Below, piece after piece: positions 12,201 to 26,200 of a stretch of 64,000 nucleotides of DNA. The translations under genes and the position numbers were made by a program. Source of the stretch: Lethocerus indicus (Eukaryota; Arthropoda; Insecta; Hemiptera; Belostomatidae). A model generated the notes under the pieces. That model was not told the DNA's origin and ran no database searches. It saw only the letters and a list, made by a program, of their open reading frames with translations. How positions within the stretch are numbered: position 1 is the first letter of the stretch; each line of letters begins with the position of its first letter. The stretch covers positions 2,790,001-2,854,000 of the forward strand of contig JACDQD010000004.1 of assembly GCA_019843655.1 (NCBI GenBank), given 5' to 3'.

Positions 12201-15200
12201 CTCGAAAGGAAATTGCCTTTCCTCTTGTTCCGCACCGATAGTTCGATAGTCGGGCCCGGTTACTGTGAAGGGCGGTAAAGTCAAACACCCGTAATATCTA
12301 AACAGTGCCGAATTGAGTATTCCATTTTCAATGTAAACCTAAGTAGACATAATGAACGTAAGTATTGAGGCGGAGGGAAAACGTTGATCCGCACAACCCC
12401 GAGTTGGTGGACAGCCGGAAATAAAGCCACTTCCTTTCCCAGTTTCATATCTACGGAGCAAAAAACCAATCTCCTGGAAACCGAGCTACAAATGCGGAGC
12501 CAGCCGTATATTTGTAACGCTGACATAGAAATCTATATTTTCCCCGGGGAGGGATTATCTCAACCCCTATTCCTTTTTTCATAATACACCGCGACCGCGA
12601 GGACTGCGGTTTAATTTTCACTTTCAACATGAAAAAATTCCACAGTTTCTTCGGACATGAGCAAGGCGTGAAGCAATGTTCAATTTTTCATTCAATTCGT
12701 GTCATGACTATAATATTTAATTTAGTAACAATGTACTTGTTGGGAAAACATCGTGTTTTTCGTTTTTTCGAATGTGATCACCACCCGTGCTCCTTCTTCT
12801 GTTACGGCTCGAATCCAAGTAATTTTATTAGCCTTCTAAGGAGTCGATGTTAACCGTTAAAAGATATTCCCGCCTTCAGTTTTAAAATTTTCATGGTAAC
12901 TACAGAATGGAAGTTTTTGCCCAAGGAAACAGGAAAAAAAAGCGTTAAAAAAACTAAATTTTAAATTAGAATTTCCTACTTCATTTTTTATTTCCGTTTC
13001 TACCGTTAACATTAAAACGACACGAAAATAAAGTCTGTATAACGAACAAGGGGGGTCCGTAAGGCAAAATGTCCGTACGGCTATAGAAAAAACAGTCGAA
13101 ATTGTAATTAAAACCGCGTTCGTGAAATAAGCGGAATGTCGAACACGTTCCGGTTCAGCAAGGAATTTAGTCGTCTGTCGCCTTTAAAAAAAATGTTGGC
13201 GAAAATAAAATGGAACGAATTCGGTTTCTTATTTATTTTTTCGTATATTGCATTTCGAATTCAGTCCGAGTTTGTCGATTGCTCAATATCGGCCGACGAC
13301 ATTCCTCCGGACCGACCGTTCTAATTGCCGGCCTTTCCATTACTTTCACTCTTCGGTGTAGGTTTTATCGGGAGTTTTTTTTTTTTTGACTGAAATTCTT
13401 TTTATAAACCCTCGGGATAAATGCGAGCAGGGGGTAAAGAATTCGGGATTGTGCAAGAGGAGATTGCGCCACCTCGAGTGGTAAAGTCTGTCCTAAAAAC
13501 TTAATTCCAGAAATTCCACCGCTTCATTACGGTTCATCGTCCTCTGGAGTTTATCGTGTTTTCACGTTTATCGTCGTTTCTATTGTATATTGAAAACTCT
13601 CCTGTTATTTACGAGGGACAGAACTATGCACGAGCAAGAGTAACGAATTTAACAGTGCAATTAATTCGAAAGCGAATACTCTAGCGATCTTCAGTCTCTT
13701 AAGGTTTTTCGACGTCCTCAGTAGCAATCCAGACAGGAGGCGGCACTCGTGCGGCACGAACGAATGTCACCTGCCCCAGGATCAGGACTTCAGTAAAATC
13801 AGCTACCGGTATTGAAGACGGCGAGAAGCCGAAACCCGTCTACCGCCTGAAATTCGATTTTGATAATTGCAGTTTGAGAATGGGGACACTTTCTACGCGC
13901 TCAATTAAAAGTCTGTCTTTCGAGGCGCGCTTATTACGTGCAGTATGCGTTATGAAGGCACTGAATGACAGACAAAACGTCTTGATGTTAGCGTTGACGG
14001 ATGAAAGGAATTTATAGCTAAAGTGGCCATCAGCGAAACAGTCGTTTCCTCGAATGACCGTAACGGTGGTAGCAGGTTGAAGAACTCCATTCCTGCAAAT
14101 TGTCTAGCCCATTTTCTATTTGTACAGTTATTAGGTGATTTAGAAATGTTCTGAAAATGTATACTTGGTGAAAATAGGCGTTTCTCAAAAAAAAAAAAAA
14201 AACGCTGTACAGAATCTGGAGACATCCTAGGGAATCAAATCCCATAAAATATACTCGGAAATTACGAGAGATGTGAACACGAAGAAATATTTTTATCCAT
14301 TCCAATCCAATAATAGCACCGTTAAAAGTACAGACTTTTTTGTCCACCGAACAATGTGTATTCCTCAACGCCACAGGTAGACATAATAATAGTATTAGTT
14401 TTGCCACAGAATCAAAATTAATATAGTGGACAAATAAATTAAAAATTCGAAACAATTTATAATTGATGATAATTTAACCGGAGGAACCCAATACCTTTAA
14501 GCCGCATCACTCTAACCACTGTTATGTTGGACTTTATTTATTATCGTATAGATGTAAAAATTTATTATCGTTAATACAATATCGTTTTTTCGCATTCTGA
14601 AGTTGCCTTTCTGACAATCTGAAGCACAGTTGAATAATAGTGGACAAAATCAGGAGGCAGTGCACCTGCCGGTGAAAGTGAAAGGAGTTGAAACACAGGG
14701 CTAGAACAGACGACGCTCTCGTTTATCCCGGTTATCCCACTTTAGATACGGCACTTCATTTCGTTTTTTATCAACAGGAGACACTTGTCACAGAATTAAT
14801 TGTCAACAGACCGGTTTTGACGTAACGGCCAACGTCTCCATCTCCAGTGCCGACAGGATGCTGGGTCCTCACGGAATTCAGCTAACTACCGCCAAGTATA
14901 GTAATTCAGTGACCGAAACAAATAGAAATTCAAATATAAGGTATCATTAATATAATAATACTGTGTAGCGACAACGCTCTTGCGAGCAGTTTCTTATTCC
15001 GGTGACTTTTTGACCTGCAACTCACTTTGGGACCGAATATGAAACAAATCGGCGAAACCTTTTGAAAAAACAAAATACCCGTTTCTAACCGCAAAATAAA
15101 ACCCGCAAAGTCGTTTCTAATAGCGAAGTGAAATATAAAAAGCGTCTAAATCGTTATATAACGTCTAAATCAGGCCCGAAAAGCGGGTTTTTAACTCTAA

Positions 15201-18200
15201 AATCAGGCGTAAAAAGAGGTTTTAATTGCAGAATGAGGCCTAAATAGCATATTTTAACCGCAAAATAAGGGCTAAAAAGTGGTTTCTAACCGAAAATCAA
15301 TCGTAAAAAGCCGGTTGCTTTGTGACTGAAAGGCGGGCGAATGAAAGGGCCGCCGTTCGCCTCTCTCCAGCCTGGGAGGTCGCACCGTTAGTTATAGCAA
15401 ACGGGCCATCTTCCTATTCTAATTCCTACTTCTGCGAAAGTCTTCCTGGAAGAACGCCCGTTGCGATACGCGGAAAGTAAATTTGTTTATTCGGGTCTGG
15501 AAACAGGTCGTATCACGGTGTTCGCGGAACGAATTGCACGGGGAACAGTTATAGAATTTGCGGAATAATTGAGGAAGTGTCATTTATCAGAGTGCCCCAT
15601 TTAAATGTTCGACGGAGGCGTTCAATTGAAAGTTGAAAACGACTCCTCCCGAGCCGGTTCCGGAACTCGGGGCAACCGGTTCGAACACTGGTCATTTAAC
15701 ACTGTCACTACATTCACTTACCTCTTTTTCACCCCACCCACTAGTGTTTATAACTTGGTAACTTAGTAACTAGGTAACTCTGTAGCAAGAAATCCTATAC
15801 CTGAAAAGTTTTCTCCGACAAAACAACACTCGAACAAAGGGAAAGGGTTGTAGGTCTAAACTCAAATACTATTGAGGTAAAAATTAACAAGTCGCCCTTA
15901 TTATACAGAACCAAAAACGAAGAAAATAAAAATCAAGTTTCGACTCCAAATAATGGATTTTAAAAATGTTTTCTTGAACCTAATCCACGTCTAAATTTAT
16001 CTCTAAATCCGACACAGCGTAAATCCCCCTGGTTACGGTATATTGTATACGAAGCAGGAATCAAACGTCATGTTACTACATTCAGTTATGTGGCAACTGT
16101 AAGAAAATTGTATTCGCCAAAATACCGGACGGCAAGTATTTACCGAATTTACTTTAATTTAAATTTAAAAAATAATTATTTGTACCTACCTGTACTGGTA
16201 ATGATGGGGGCGATGGTAGGGGCAGTGGTAGTGACCTTCCGGTTCTTCGTAGACGACGTCGTGAAGTTGGCCCTCGTCCAAGCTCAGCGGACCGTAGGCG
16301 TCCTCTGCGGAAAAGATATTTCAAAATTACAACAACGAAAAAAATGTCTTAAGACTTCTACAATTATACAGAATCAAATTCAATTTGGTTCATAATTAAT
16401 AGTCTACTATATTGACAAAAGGAATAATGGAACGTATATTGTCGATATGGTTTTGTGATTTTCGTTAAGAATTTCTTATCAGTTTTCGGTGGCGAAACAT
16501 TAATTACGTTTACTGTTATTGTTGTTCATTACAGAAACAACTTGTGTAGCCAATCTCTACAGGGGAGAATGTCGAAATTAGTTTTTCGCAACAGATTTAT
16601 AAATTGGGCCCCGTTGAACGGCGGATATTTCAATTAGGGGGGGCGTTGGGCCTATCTCGGCCTGCATCTGGGACCGGTGTGAGAATGGCAGGAAACTAGG
16701 ATCTAGAGGCTAGATAGAGAGATTAGATCAATAGGCTTCGGTCTAATTTCAGTTGGTACAGAGAGATATAAACTAAACGCGATCTTGCCACGAGAGAGAT
16801 AACAATGGAGTGTCAACACGTCTTCGTCCTGTCGCCTCGTTGTTCAACAACATCGAATAATCGTTACGACAGTGACACAATCCATTCCGGGACCCGTTAA
16901 CGCTGTCGTTTTGTCATAAACTACGTCCTATAAATCGGCCCATAATATAGCTTAATACAGTTCCTCCTATCTCTGGTACTCACCAGCCTTCCATATCTGA
17001 TTATCCTGAAAGGAGACTGCGGTTGGAAAACCGCCCAGAAAAGTGGATTGAACAATCCAGTTTAAATCGAATTTCTCATAATTTTCCGCTTCTACAAGTG
17101 TCTCATACTCTCTAATCCGAATTTTTCCCGATATAGGTACCGTGAACGGTTCGAGCAAAGAAATAAACTGCGGTAAGGAAAGTCGAAAATTGGCGGCCAA
17201 ATTGAGTATATTATTTTAATATCGCTTTCACTGTAACGGTCCTGGTTTTATACTGGAATTACTATATATATTTATATGTTACTGTGAATGACCGATATCC
17301 GGTAAGTGTCTACATTCTCCGGTCTAGAAACTTGACAGATATCTATGACAAAGGTGTTTCTCCTAGATTACTTCCTATAATGCAATGATTACCCGGTCAG
17401 GATAATAGCACCGACACTTTGAACGCTTTGAAACATAATATTATGTCTGAGGGTGAAATATTTAATTTTCTTGTTTAACACACCTGTTTTGTGGTCTGCG
17501 AGAGGTTGGAATACCGCAGATTTCGTGTGTTTCTGTCTCCTCTCGCCGGTTTGGTCTTTTTCTAGCCATCTCCAGTAGCGGTGTTAGTCACTTTTGGCAC
17601 AAGTACAAGCACAAATAGGTACAAGTGGTAGTGACTTAACACCGCTAGCAAAAGACCAAACCGGCGAGAGGAGACAGAAACACACGAAATCTATAATTTT
17701 CTTGTAACAATGGCAATGTTGCGTGTCTTTTTTGATATTTCGGCCCCTCGTGTGTACATAACAGCGACACTTGCGCAGGCTGAAAGTTACCTTATGGCGG
17801 TTTTAGCTTTCGGTAATATTCGTGCAATTCGGAAATATCATTTTCACCGACACTATTTATGACGTTATTTGTGAAAAAAACAAAAAAAACTGTTATTTCA
17901 GGCCGAATTTACTTCGTCAAGTGACTGGAATAATTATGTAAGGCGTAATGTGGGACTGGATATGAGTTGTTGTGGCTTTTGACAAAGCCAAATGCCAAAG
18001 GGGCGCTAATGGTGGCAAGGTCCTCCTCCTCCTCCTCCTCCTCCTCCTTACCTCCCCCCCCGCCCCTAAACACAGTCACAGATCTCTGACATCCTTTTCC
18101 TACGACGTTCCCGTTCATTTAACCTACTCTTGTTCAATCCACAGTCACTTTGTCGTAGAAAGGTTGTGTTACCTTACAAGAGAACTGTTGCTAGCAGTGT

Positions 18201-20220
18201 ATAAATTCTGCTTCTGTTCTATTGGTTTTTACTTCCGAGTAATACACCGAATTGCCTACTGACGACGAAGAGAAGGCAACATTTTAAATCACAGAATAAA
18301 TATAAAGGACAATTCATCGACCGTTATTACCGAACAATAAATATTAAAACGTTCATAAAACGATCAGTTAATTGTCAATTTGTATCCAGGAACTATGCTT
18401 ATTGTACAGTAAACATTATAGATAGAAAACATTGTTTCATTTCAGACTGGCGAATAATGTAAATGATATGATGTCACTCGGAACAGGATGGTCGATCTAC
18501 ACGATAATTCAGACAACGTTTTCTCTAATTGCCGCCGTGACAATACACGATATTCAGATAACCGAATGAACTATTTATTGTTTTAGAGCCGATCTACTGT
18601 TGTAGATTAACCGTCGCGGTGAATTACCCCAACCCAGTGAATGAATGAATGAGCGCATCGCATTACAGCGCAATAACTCGAAAGTGGACGTCTACATTTT
18701 GAAAACAAAAAGCCCGACAAAGTGTCTACACAGTTTCTGTATTAGGAGACGGATGAATCAATTTATGTAAAAACTGCTGCTGATATAAAGAAAAATTCTG
18801 ATATATTAAGTCCGCAGGAAAACGAAAATGGTTTGTCTGTTTGGTGACCAAACATCGAACCCGAACTAGAGGAGGACCAGTTTTCATCCTGCAGGCCTGC
18901 ATCTCCGCCAAGTTTAACGCCGCAGAAATAGCGGGCAATTTTTTCTCCGGCGGAAAGAACATTTTTCCGGTAAAAATATCGAGCGGAGGCGTCCCTCTCG
19001 ATCTGTGACACAATTGTCAGACGTTATTGTGTTGTTGGGCAACGGCACAATGTGGAGGCGCTCGGCGTTGTTGCCGAACAAGGTCAAGGTGGCGGGCGGC
19101 CGTTTTTCGAGAACGAGAAACAAGGTCGAACGCCGTCAGTTTCTGTTTCGCCACTGAAGATGGCGAAAAGCCGTTATATTTTTTAGTCCAACCTCCGACG
19201 ACCAAGACACTGAAGAATTTCAACTGAGAATGCTCGCTGTCAGTTTGTCAATGAATTGGCAACTAAGTCATTGCGGATTTCACCTATTTACAGTTTTACG
19301 CGTTTACACAATCGGACTGATGAAGTATTTTGGTTATGTCGTTTATTACTTGGTACTGTATGAAACTTTCAGTAGAAATAGCAAGCTCACAAAAAGTTGT
19401 GTACCGTCTATAATCAGTATCGAAACTTGTTTGACAAATGACCACATAAAGTTCATAATAGATACCGATAACCATAGTACAATGAGAGATAGCAGAGAAG
19501 CCGAATATATGTCATAGATGCATTGAAAACAATTGGAAACATCTCGGGTACAAAAAAATTTTACGGGTACCTCCATAACCGTGGATGAGAAAAATCCGAT
19601 AGGTGCCTTTGTATATAAATAACGTAGGTGGAGGAACTGCACAACTGTCTTTGATTGATTAACAATTCACTCTTAATGTAGGAAATTATTATCAATTTAT
19701 ACATCAGTACCATACTAATTTTCTCAATACCGTCCAACGTTACAGTCGTTACAGAAAATATCAGCGTATCATCATTAAATGTTAAACATAGGATTTATTG
19801 AACCTCGTTAAGTGAGGTTCCGAGACTTTCGACTTAACGAACGGTGAAGAGCATTAATTGAAAAATGCAAAACCTTTCATAACCGACCGGATAATTTAAT
19901 ATTTGTCCGCTCAGCGGCGGCGGGAATTTTTTAAGATGACGCAACAACACCCTTTCTTAATTAACAATCGGGCGGGATTGTAATCTTTATAATGGAACGT
20001 TAACGCCGAATTAATTGGTGAGGCGGAAGATTGTTTCTTTCTACCGTAGATTTCGTGTGTTTCTGTCTCCTCTCGCTGGTCTACTCTTTTGCTAGACCGG
20101 TTTCGGCCGCTCGCCATCTTCAGTAGTGGTGTTAGTCACTTTTGACACTTTGGATGTTTTTCGGGCATCCTCACTGCACTGTCACTGTCACTTGTACTGC
20201 CCCCTGAGGGTGATGCGGAA

Positions 20221-20291
<71 letters not shown>

Positions 20292-23200
20292 TATACATAT
20301 ATATATACAAATATAAATATATATATTTATTTATTTATTGGTGACATAGGGACAAACGCTACTCTCTCGCTCACAGACCGCACAAACTATCCCCTCAGAA
20401 ACAACCTTTCTGACAAACCTCCCGTCGTGTTCTATTGACGTTTTCCTGATGTCTATAGAAATTATTCAGTTTTCACCTCCGTTTTGGATGGCGGGACATC
20501 GTGTCTGTTTGGCGTAAATTGGCCGTAGTTGACTCGAGTCGTAGAGGACCCGAGTCCCTCTCTGAAAAGGGTCCTCCTCCTCCTCCTCCTCCTCCTCCTC
20601 CTCTTGTCTGTCGCTGCTTTGTCGAATGGAGAAAGTCGAAAGAAATGGCGGCCTATTAGCGGCTGAACGGCGTGAATAATAGGAATCGCGGCGTCACGAA
20701 GGATGGAGAAAATGGAGAACAACCGAAGGATAAAAAGGTAAAGGCGGCAATAACAGGCGCCGCCAAGTACATCCTTTTACGGGACCTATTCGAAACCCAT
20801 TATTCGAACCTTGTCCAATTTTTCCATGTCCTAAAATGTTATATATAAAAATAATATACGTATATATATCCATTTTTTATATTATATAGCGTAATTTAAT
20901 TTACATATTTATTTATAATTCATTAAGACTCGTTTTATTTACTCCTATTTATATTTATTATTTAGTACCAATATTATCGGGATTTTAATTTATATTTTAG
21001 AAACCATTCATATCACAAAGTTTAGCAGTGTCCTCTACGCTGTACAATGTAAAAAAACCATGGAAAAAACCTATGAGTTTAACGGGTAATAAAAGGCAAC
21101 CGAATTTACTAGTATTTCGTTATATCTGGCCGTAGTGTACCGCGTGTATTCATAACTGAGAACTATGAATAAATAAATGAATTTCCCATTTCCCAGGGTA
21201 TAGGACCGGTGGGTGTTACTTCCTGCGGGCACACACCTTCGTGAAACGTGCGCGGATTCCGCTTATAAATATTCTAATTGTAACACTTCACACGGAGTGG
21301 CCGACCCGAGGAAAGGAGGAGGAGGAGGAGGAGGAGGAGGAGGAGGAGGAGGAGGAGGAGGAATGTTCACGAATGGAGGTACGAGTCGTGCCGTTAGCTG
21401 TACCTGTTATGCCCCTTGTATTCTACAAAACAGATTACACGATTTATATTATATATTGCGTGAAAGTCGATTGTTTATATAGTCGATCAGGTATAACTCG
21501 ACTTTTCGTTCTATTCCTTTTATCCCTCTCGTAGAAGGGTAAATGCGGGGTCGCTGAGGCAGTTTCATTCAGTTTTTGGAGTGACGAGTTACGTCCACAT
21601 TATACTAATTAATTTTTTGGGAACAATTTAAAATCCTTTTCGGACGCATCTTGTTTCCGCTGTACGATAAAATTTTTAATTGGTACCGCGGGGCAGGCAA
21701 TTAATGTATCGCTTTTTCGGCCGCGATGACGGGGGGATCGTTGGTTCGTAAAAAAAAATTCTTCAGCAATTAGAAAGGCCTCCAAGCCCGGTTGCGCAAC
21801 GGCCGCTGTGCAACGAGGAAATGCGCCATTAGAGGGCCGCCCTCTAATTGGTCCAACTTTTCCTCGCAAGAAAAACAGCTCCGAGCCGTGAATTATCCGG
21901 CCGCCGAATCCGGAATAATTAATCGCCGCCAAGAGCTTTCACCCCGGTCCACAGGAAGTACTTACTGTCCAAGTTCGAACCGCTAAACGGCTTACATACA
22001 GAGTGGACTTCTTACATCCGCACTTCTTACTGCCCCAAAAAAGTAGTCTATATAATGAAATTTTATAATTGTGCGGATAGTATTTCAAAATGTTTTAATT
22101 TTACCATCCCGGATACAAAATTAATTACGTTAAATAATCTGGAATAGCAGTTTGGCGACCCATGACCATCACCATGGTATTCCGGTGATATTCTGATCTC
22201 TTTACGTCGGCAGGATGTTGAGATACAGAAACATGTCGGTTCCATGGTCAGTTTCGGCACTGTACAAGTAAAGTGATCGAGCACAGGTATCCCGTACTGA
22301 CGGCTACTGAAGACTGCGGGTAGTCGATAAAACTACGGTATCCTCCATAAAATAGACTGGACGAAGAGCGCAGTGACAGTGGAGAACTGTCGTCCGGCGG
22401 GTAGACGAAACCGGTCTGGAAAACCGGTCGAGGTCGAAGTTAAGAATCGTTACTCTTTCTAACTGTGCAACTATTTACATTTCCAGTAGTGGTACAGTTC
22501 AATTGGGGTCAACAAGATTCAAAGGCCTGTCGGCTGTTGGACGGGGCTAAGCAAGTGTTACGCAGGTACCGACCCGTAGAAGTCAACAGCCCTCGTCCGA
22601 GAACACGAGAGTGTTACGTCCGGAATACCATTCAGAATCGGGCGGGAGGTTTCGCTCCAGATAATAACTGGAGTCTACTAACTCGTTTATCTAAATTGGG
22701 CCACTTCCAATTCAAATATAAACTTAAACCGAATTATAGCACGGTAGTTTCTCTACTGCCGATATTCTAGGGGAAATGTTATTCTTTTATAACTTTATCG
22801 TAACTTTATTCTAGTCCTCATAATGGATTTTACTTAACAGCTTCCAAAAAGTAAAACTGTTTTTAAAAAAATAATAAAATTCTCTTTTCCATTAGCGTTA
22901 TATAGGAGACATTCCGAACCCGGTTCAATGAGACCCGGTCCAATAAGCATTAAACTTAATTCTAACTTTGTTTTGAACAGTGAAAATGCCTCCGTCACCT
23001 TCTGTTTATTGCCGCCACTCGCCTATTCGTCCCGGCTGGGGCTTCCTGGCTTCTCGCCACCTTCATTAGCATTCCGTAAGTAATCTGGGCAACAATTTCC
23101 GCATATCGGACGCCGATCAAGCGTCCCCTCAGACGCTGGTAACAACCGCCGAAGAATGACGGCTGAAGGTGTCTAGCGAGTGGAAGATATTTATGTAAAG

Positions 23201-26200
23201 TATTATCGGACATAATTCCCGATTTATGCAATTGTGTCGATTCTACGTTCAAGCTGAAAACTGAAAGATATTACAGTCTATCCAGTATCTATTTTCGCAA
23301 GATGAGAACCGGAAAATGCGTAGACAGGAACCCAGTAAACCGAAGATGGCAGTGAAAGTGCTGTATTGTTGAAGGAACGCCACTGAAGACGGCGATAGGT
23401 CGCAATCGGTTTGGCTTAGGACGAAATATTAAATAACCCGATGAAATTAGCTTATACCGGCTATTAATATTTATCAGTGAGGCGAGTTATGCTCATTTAC
23501 TGAGACACGTTTCTCGTTTTCCCCGTTTTGATATTTACCAATATTCTGTCAGCGTGTAATATTTTCTGATTTTCAACATTTATAAATCAACGTGAGATGC
23601 CCTACGTGAGATACATAAACCGGATCTCATTTTCCGCAATTCATTGACGCATTTCGATTCGAAAAGAAAAAAATTAGAAATTGAATTAAAAGAATTATTA
23701 AAGCGGGAATAATAGTCCGGTATAATCGCATGAACCGTGCCGCCTTCTGCTTTACGAGAGCAAACAAAACATGAAATGGCCCATTTATTGGTGAGAAAAC
23801 TGTTGCTACGAAAGATATGGGAAAATATTTTTTAATGACCGCCCCTGCGGTTATAAACCCAGAATCCTTGTCGTTCTCTCGTCGGTGAAATTGCAGGAAA
23901 GCTGGCGAATATTTATGAATTGAATCAACGCTCATTTGATTTGAAATTTCGTCTCGCTTTGCTGGTTGTTACCGGTTTCTGTAACCAGTTTCCATTCGTG
24001 AGATCGTCGTAAAATAAAAGGAAACACGGATAACTATAATAAGGAAAATAGAGAGGAGGGACAAAAAAGACTGGACTTCTTCCTATATGAAACAAGGGAA
24101 TGAAGGGGGATTAAGAGGAATAGTCCTGAGGAGAAGGTGCAGGACTTTCAGGGCTTGGGTCATGAGGTCATTTCCACTACTGAAACTATTGAATATATTC
24201 GTGTGTCCTTCTATTGTCTATCAGATATTCCAAGCTATCGAGTCAATAAAAGAATATATAAACGATCAGTAATGAGAGGCATATGCTTAAGCAAGTGAGT
24301 TACAGAGGAAGCATTAGAATTACTGATGAATCCGTTTAATGCTGTATAAATATTTGACTTTGTTATAAAAAGTAAAATCATAACCAAATCCAGAAACGGT
24401 ACGAAGAATAAAGATTCAGACTAACCCAGTCCCACTCGAGTCCGGCAATAAATATTGCAAATAATAAATATGAATTGGCGGCTGAGTGTAATTCGATTCG
24501 TTCAAAAAATTATCATAAACCACTCTCATAATAGCTTCAGTTAGCTTTCTAATAATGTCCGGACTGGGCACAAAAAAAGGCTGGATTTTGTTTTTCAGTT
24601 CTTCAGATTAACCGGTCGTTCCCAATATTCGAGAACGGGTTCCCACCGGTCTTCTTCTTCCGAGCTCCGGCGAAGAGCTGCTAATCCTTTCGAGAAATTT
24701 TCTGTTTACGAAAAAAACAGAACGACCGATTGTAAACACTATTCCTCCGGAAAGAAACAATAGAATAGGGAAATGACAAACAAATGTTTGTTTGCCGATA
24801 GTTCTATATATAAATTAGCTGCAAAAAATATGCATACATACAAATGTGTCTAGTTAGTTCCTGCATCGTTACTACCTCGCTACGTCCAAATTTAAATCTT
24901 TCATTTTCATCCCTAATTTCTTTTTTGTCTGTCCTATATTATTGTTCATCTACCGGCCACCGTAAGAGTACGATAGTGTCCAGCTCTGTTCGTGGCGACA
25001 GTGAAAATAGCAATAACAGCAAGCATCTCGATTGGAACTCGATTTGTAACAGAGAATTTAAATTGATCTTGGAAGTGTTCTTTCAGCAACTGGGATCGCT
25101 TCCAGGTCGGTTGAATTACAGTCCGGATTCGAGTGCAAATCGCCGCTACGGGATTTTGATGCGTCTTCCCCCCTTCACCATCCCCTTAGCTTTGACGGTA
25201 CCGTCCGGCGGCGCCTCGAGTTACTTTCTCTCGGAAAGAGCTCAATTTACCGCTAGACTTCGGCATCTCGTTACCGTCCGACTTCATTTTTTTTCTCTTT
25301 TCATCTCCGTGCCGTTTACTCGGCTTTCCTGCCGGTCGTAGGAAACGTTTCGGGACGGTGAGCGCGCCTAACGAATCGCTCCTTCGCTCCTCCTCCCCCC
25401 GCCTGAAGAGTTCACTCCGGCGATAGAGACCGTTATCTGCACACGGTCGGCAGTAATCGCTTCCACCCAGTAATTTAGTTTGCGCCTTGGTAAACAACGG
25501 CTGTCGGAGGTTAGTAGAGAAAGAACACGAGAAAAAAAAAATTAATTCTTCGATATAAGTTTTGCGAAAAGTTGAAATGTCTGCAAAGCATCCGCCGTCA
25601 GACCAATAGGACTGGTGACGATGAAGGTTTCTATCAGCAGTCTCTCAGTAAAAAGGATACCGGTGTGAGTTACTGACGGTGACCGAGAGAGAAATTTGAC
25701 CCGAGTGCTCGAAAGGGAATTCCTTAAACCCAGAATGGGTAGTTCTAAAATGTCCCCTCTAAATATTTCCCGGTGAAAAACTGACGCTATAGAAGCCACT
25801 TACCGCAGAATTGTCACTACCGACATAACAAGAGTGAAAATAAAATTCATAGTTTTCCCTTGTCAATACAATGAATCCTTTCTCATTAATATTTACTTCA
25901 AATTAAAACGTCAGGGAGAACTGTCAGGTGGATTCAAACTGTATATTACCGAGCTGTGGTGGTTTAAACAATAACAGACCAAATAAATCCGGCATAATTT
26001 CATTAACTAAAAACATACATTGTGCCTTCGACGGCGGTGTCCCAACCGTTATCTCTAACCGTGCTATAGATGCACGTGACAGTTTCAAAACTATTGCATC
26101 CGTATACCCGAGTTCGACTGGAAACCACGAGCGAGAGGCGCGTCATTTGTAAGGCCCATTCAGATAGTCGAGGACAATGCAAAGTCGGCAATTTCTGCAG

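Larger units (their letters stand above)
6451..16189 (-). other. Intron 2 of the unknown minus-strand gene (about 9.7 kb)
   Basis: No additional coding exon convinced me. It contains a G-rich tract (8648-8683), a GA-rich stretch (9608-9635), decayed repeat copies (10606-10676, 11147-11168, 13700-13850) and a 32-bp tandem repeat (15050-15315). Confidence 0.5.

Noticed and set aside
21241..21534. Glu-rich open frame
   Set aside because: Translation of the GGA repeat.
24844..25341. 165-codon open frame on the plus strand
   Set aside because: No domain, Ser/Leu-rich biased composition, no matching splice context and a GC-rich stretch that opens frames on both strands.
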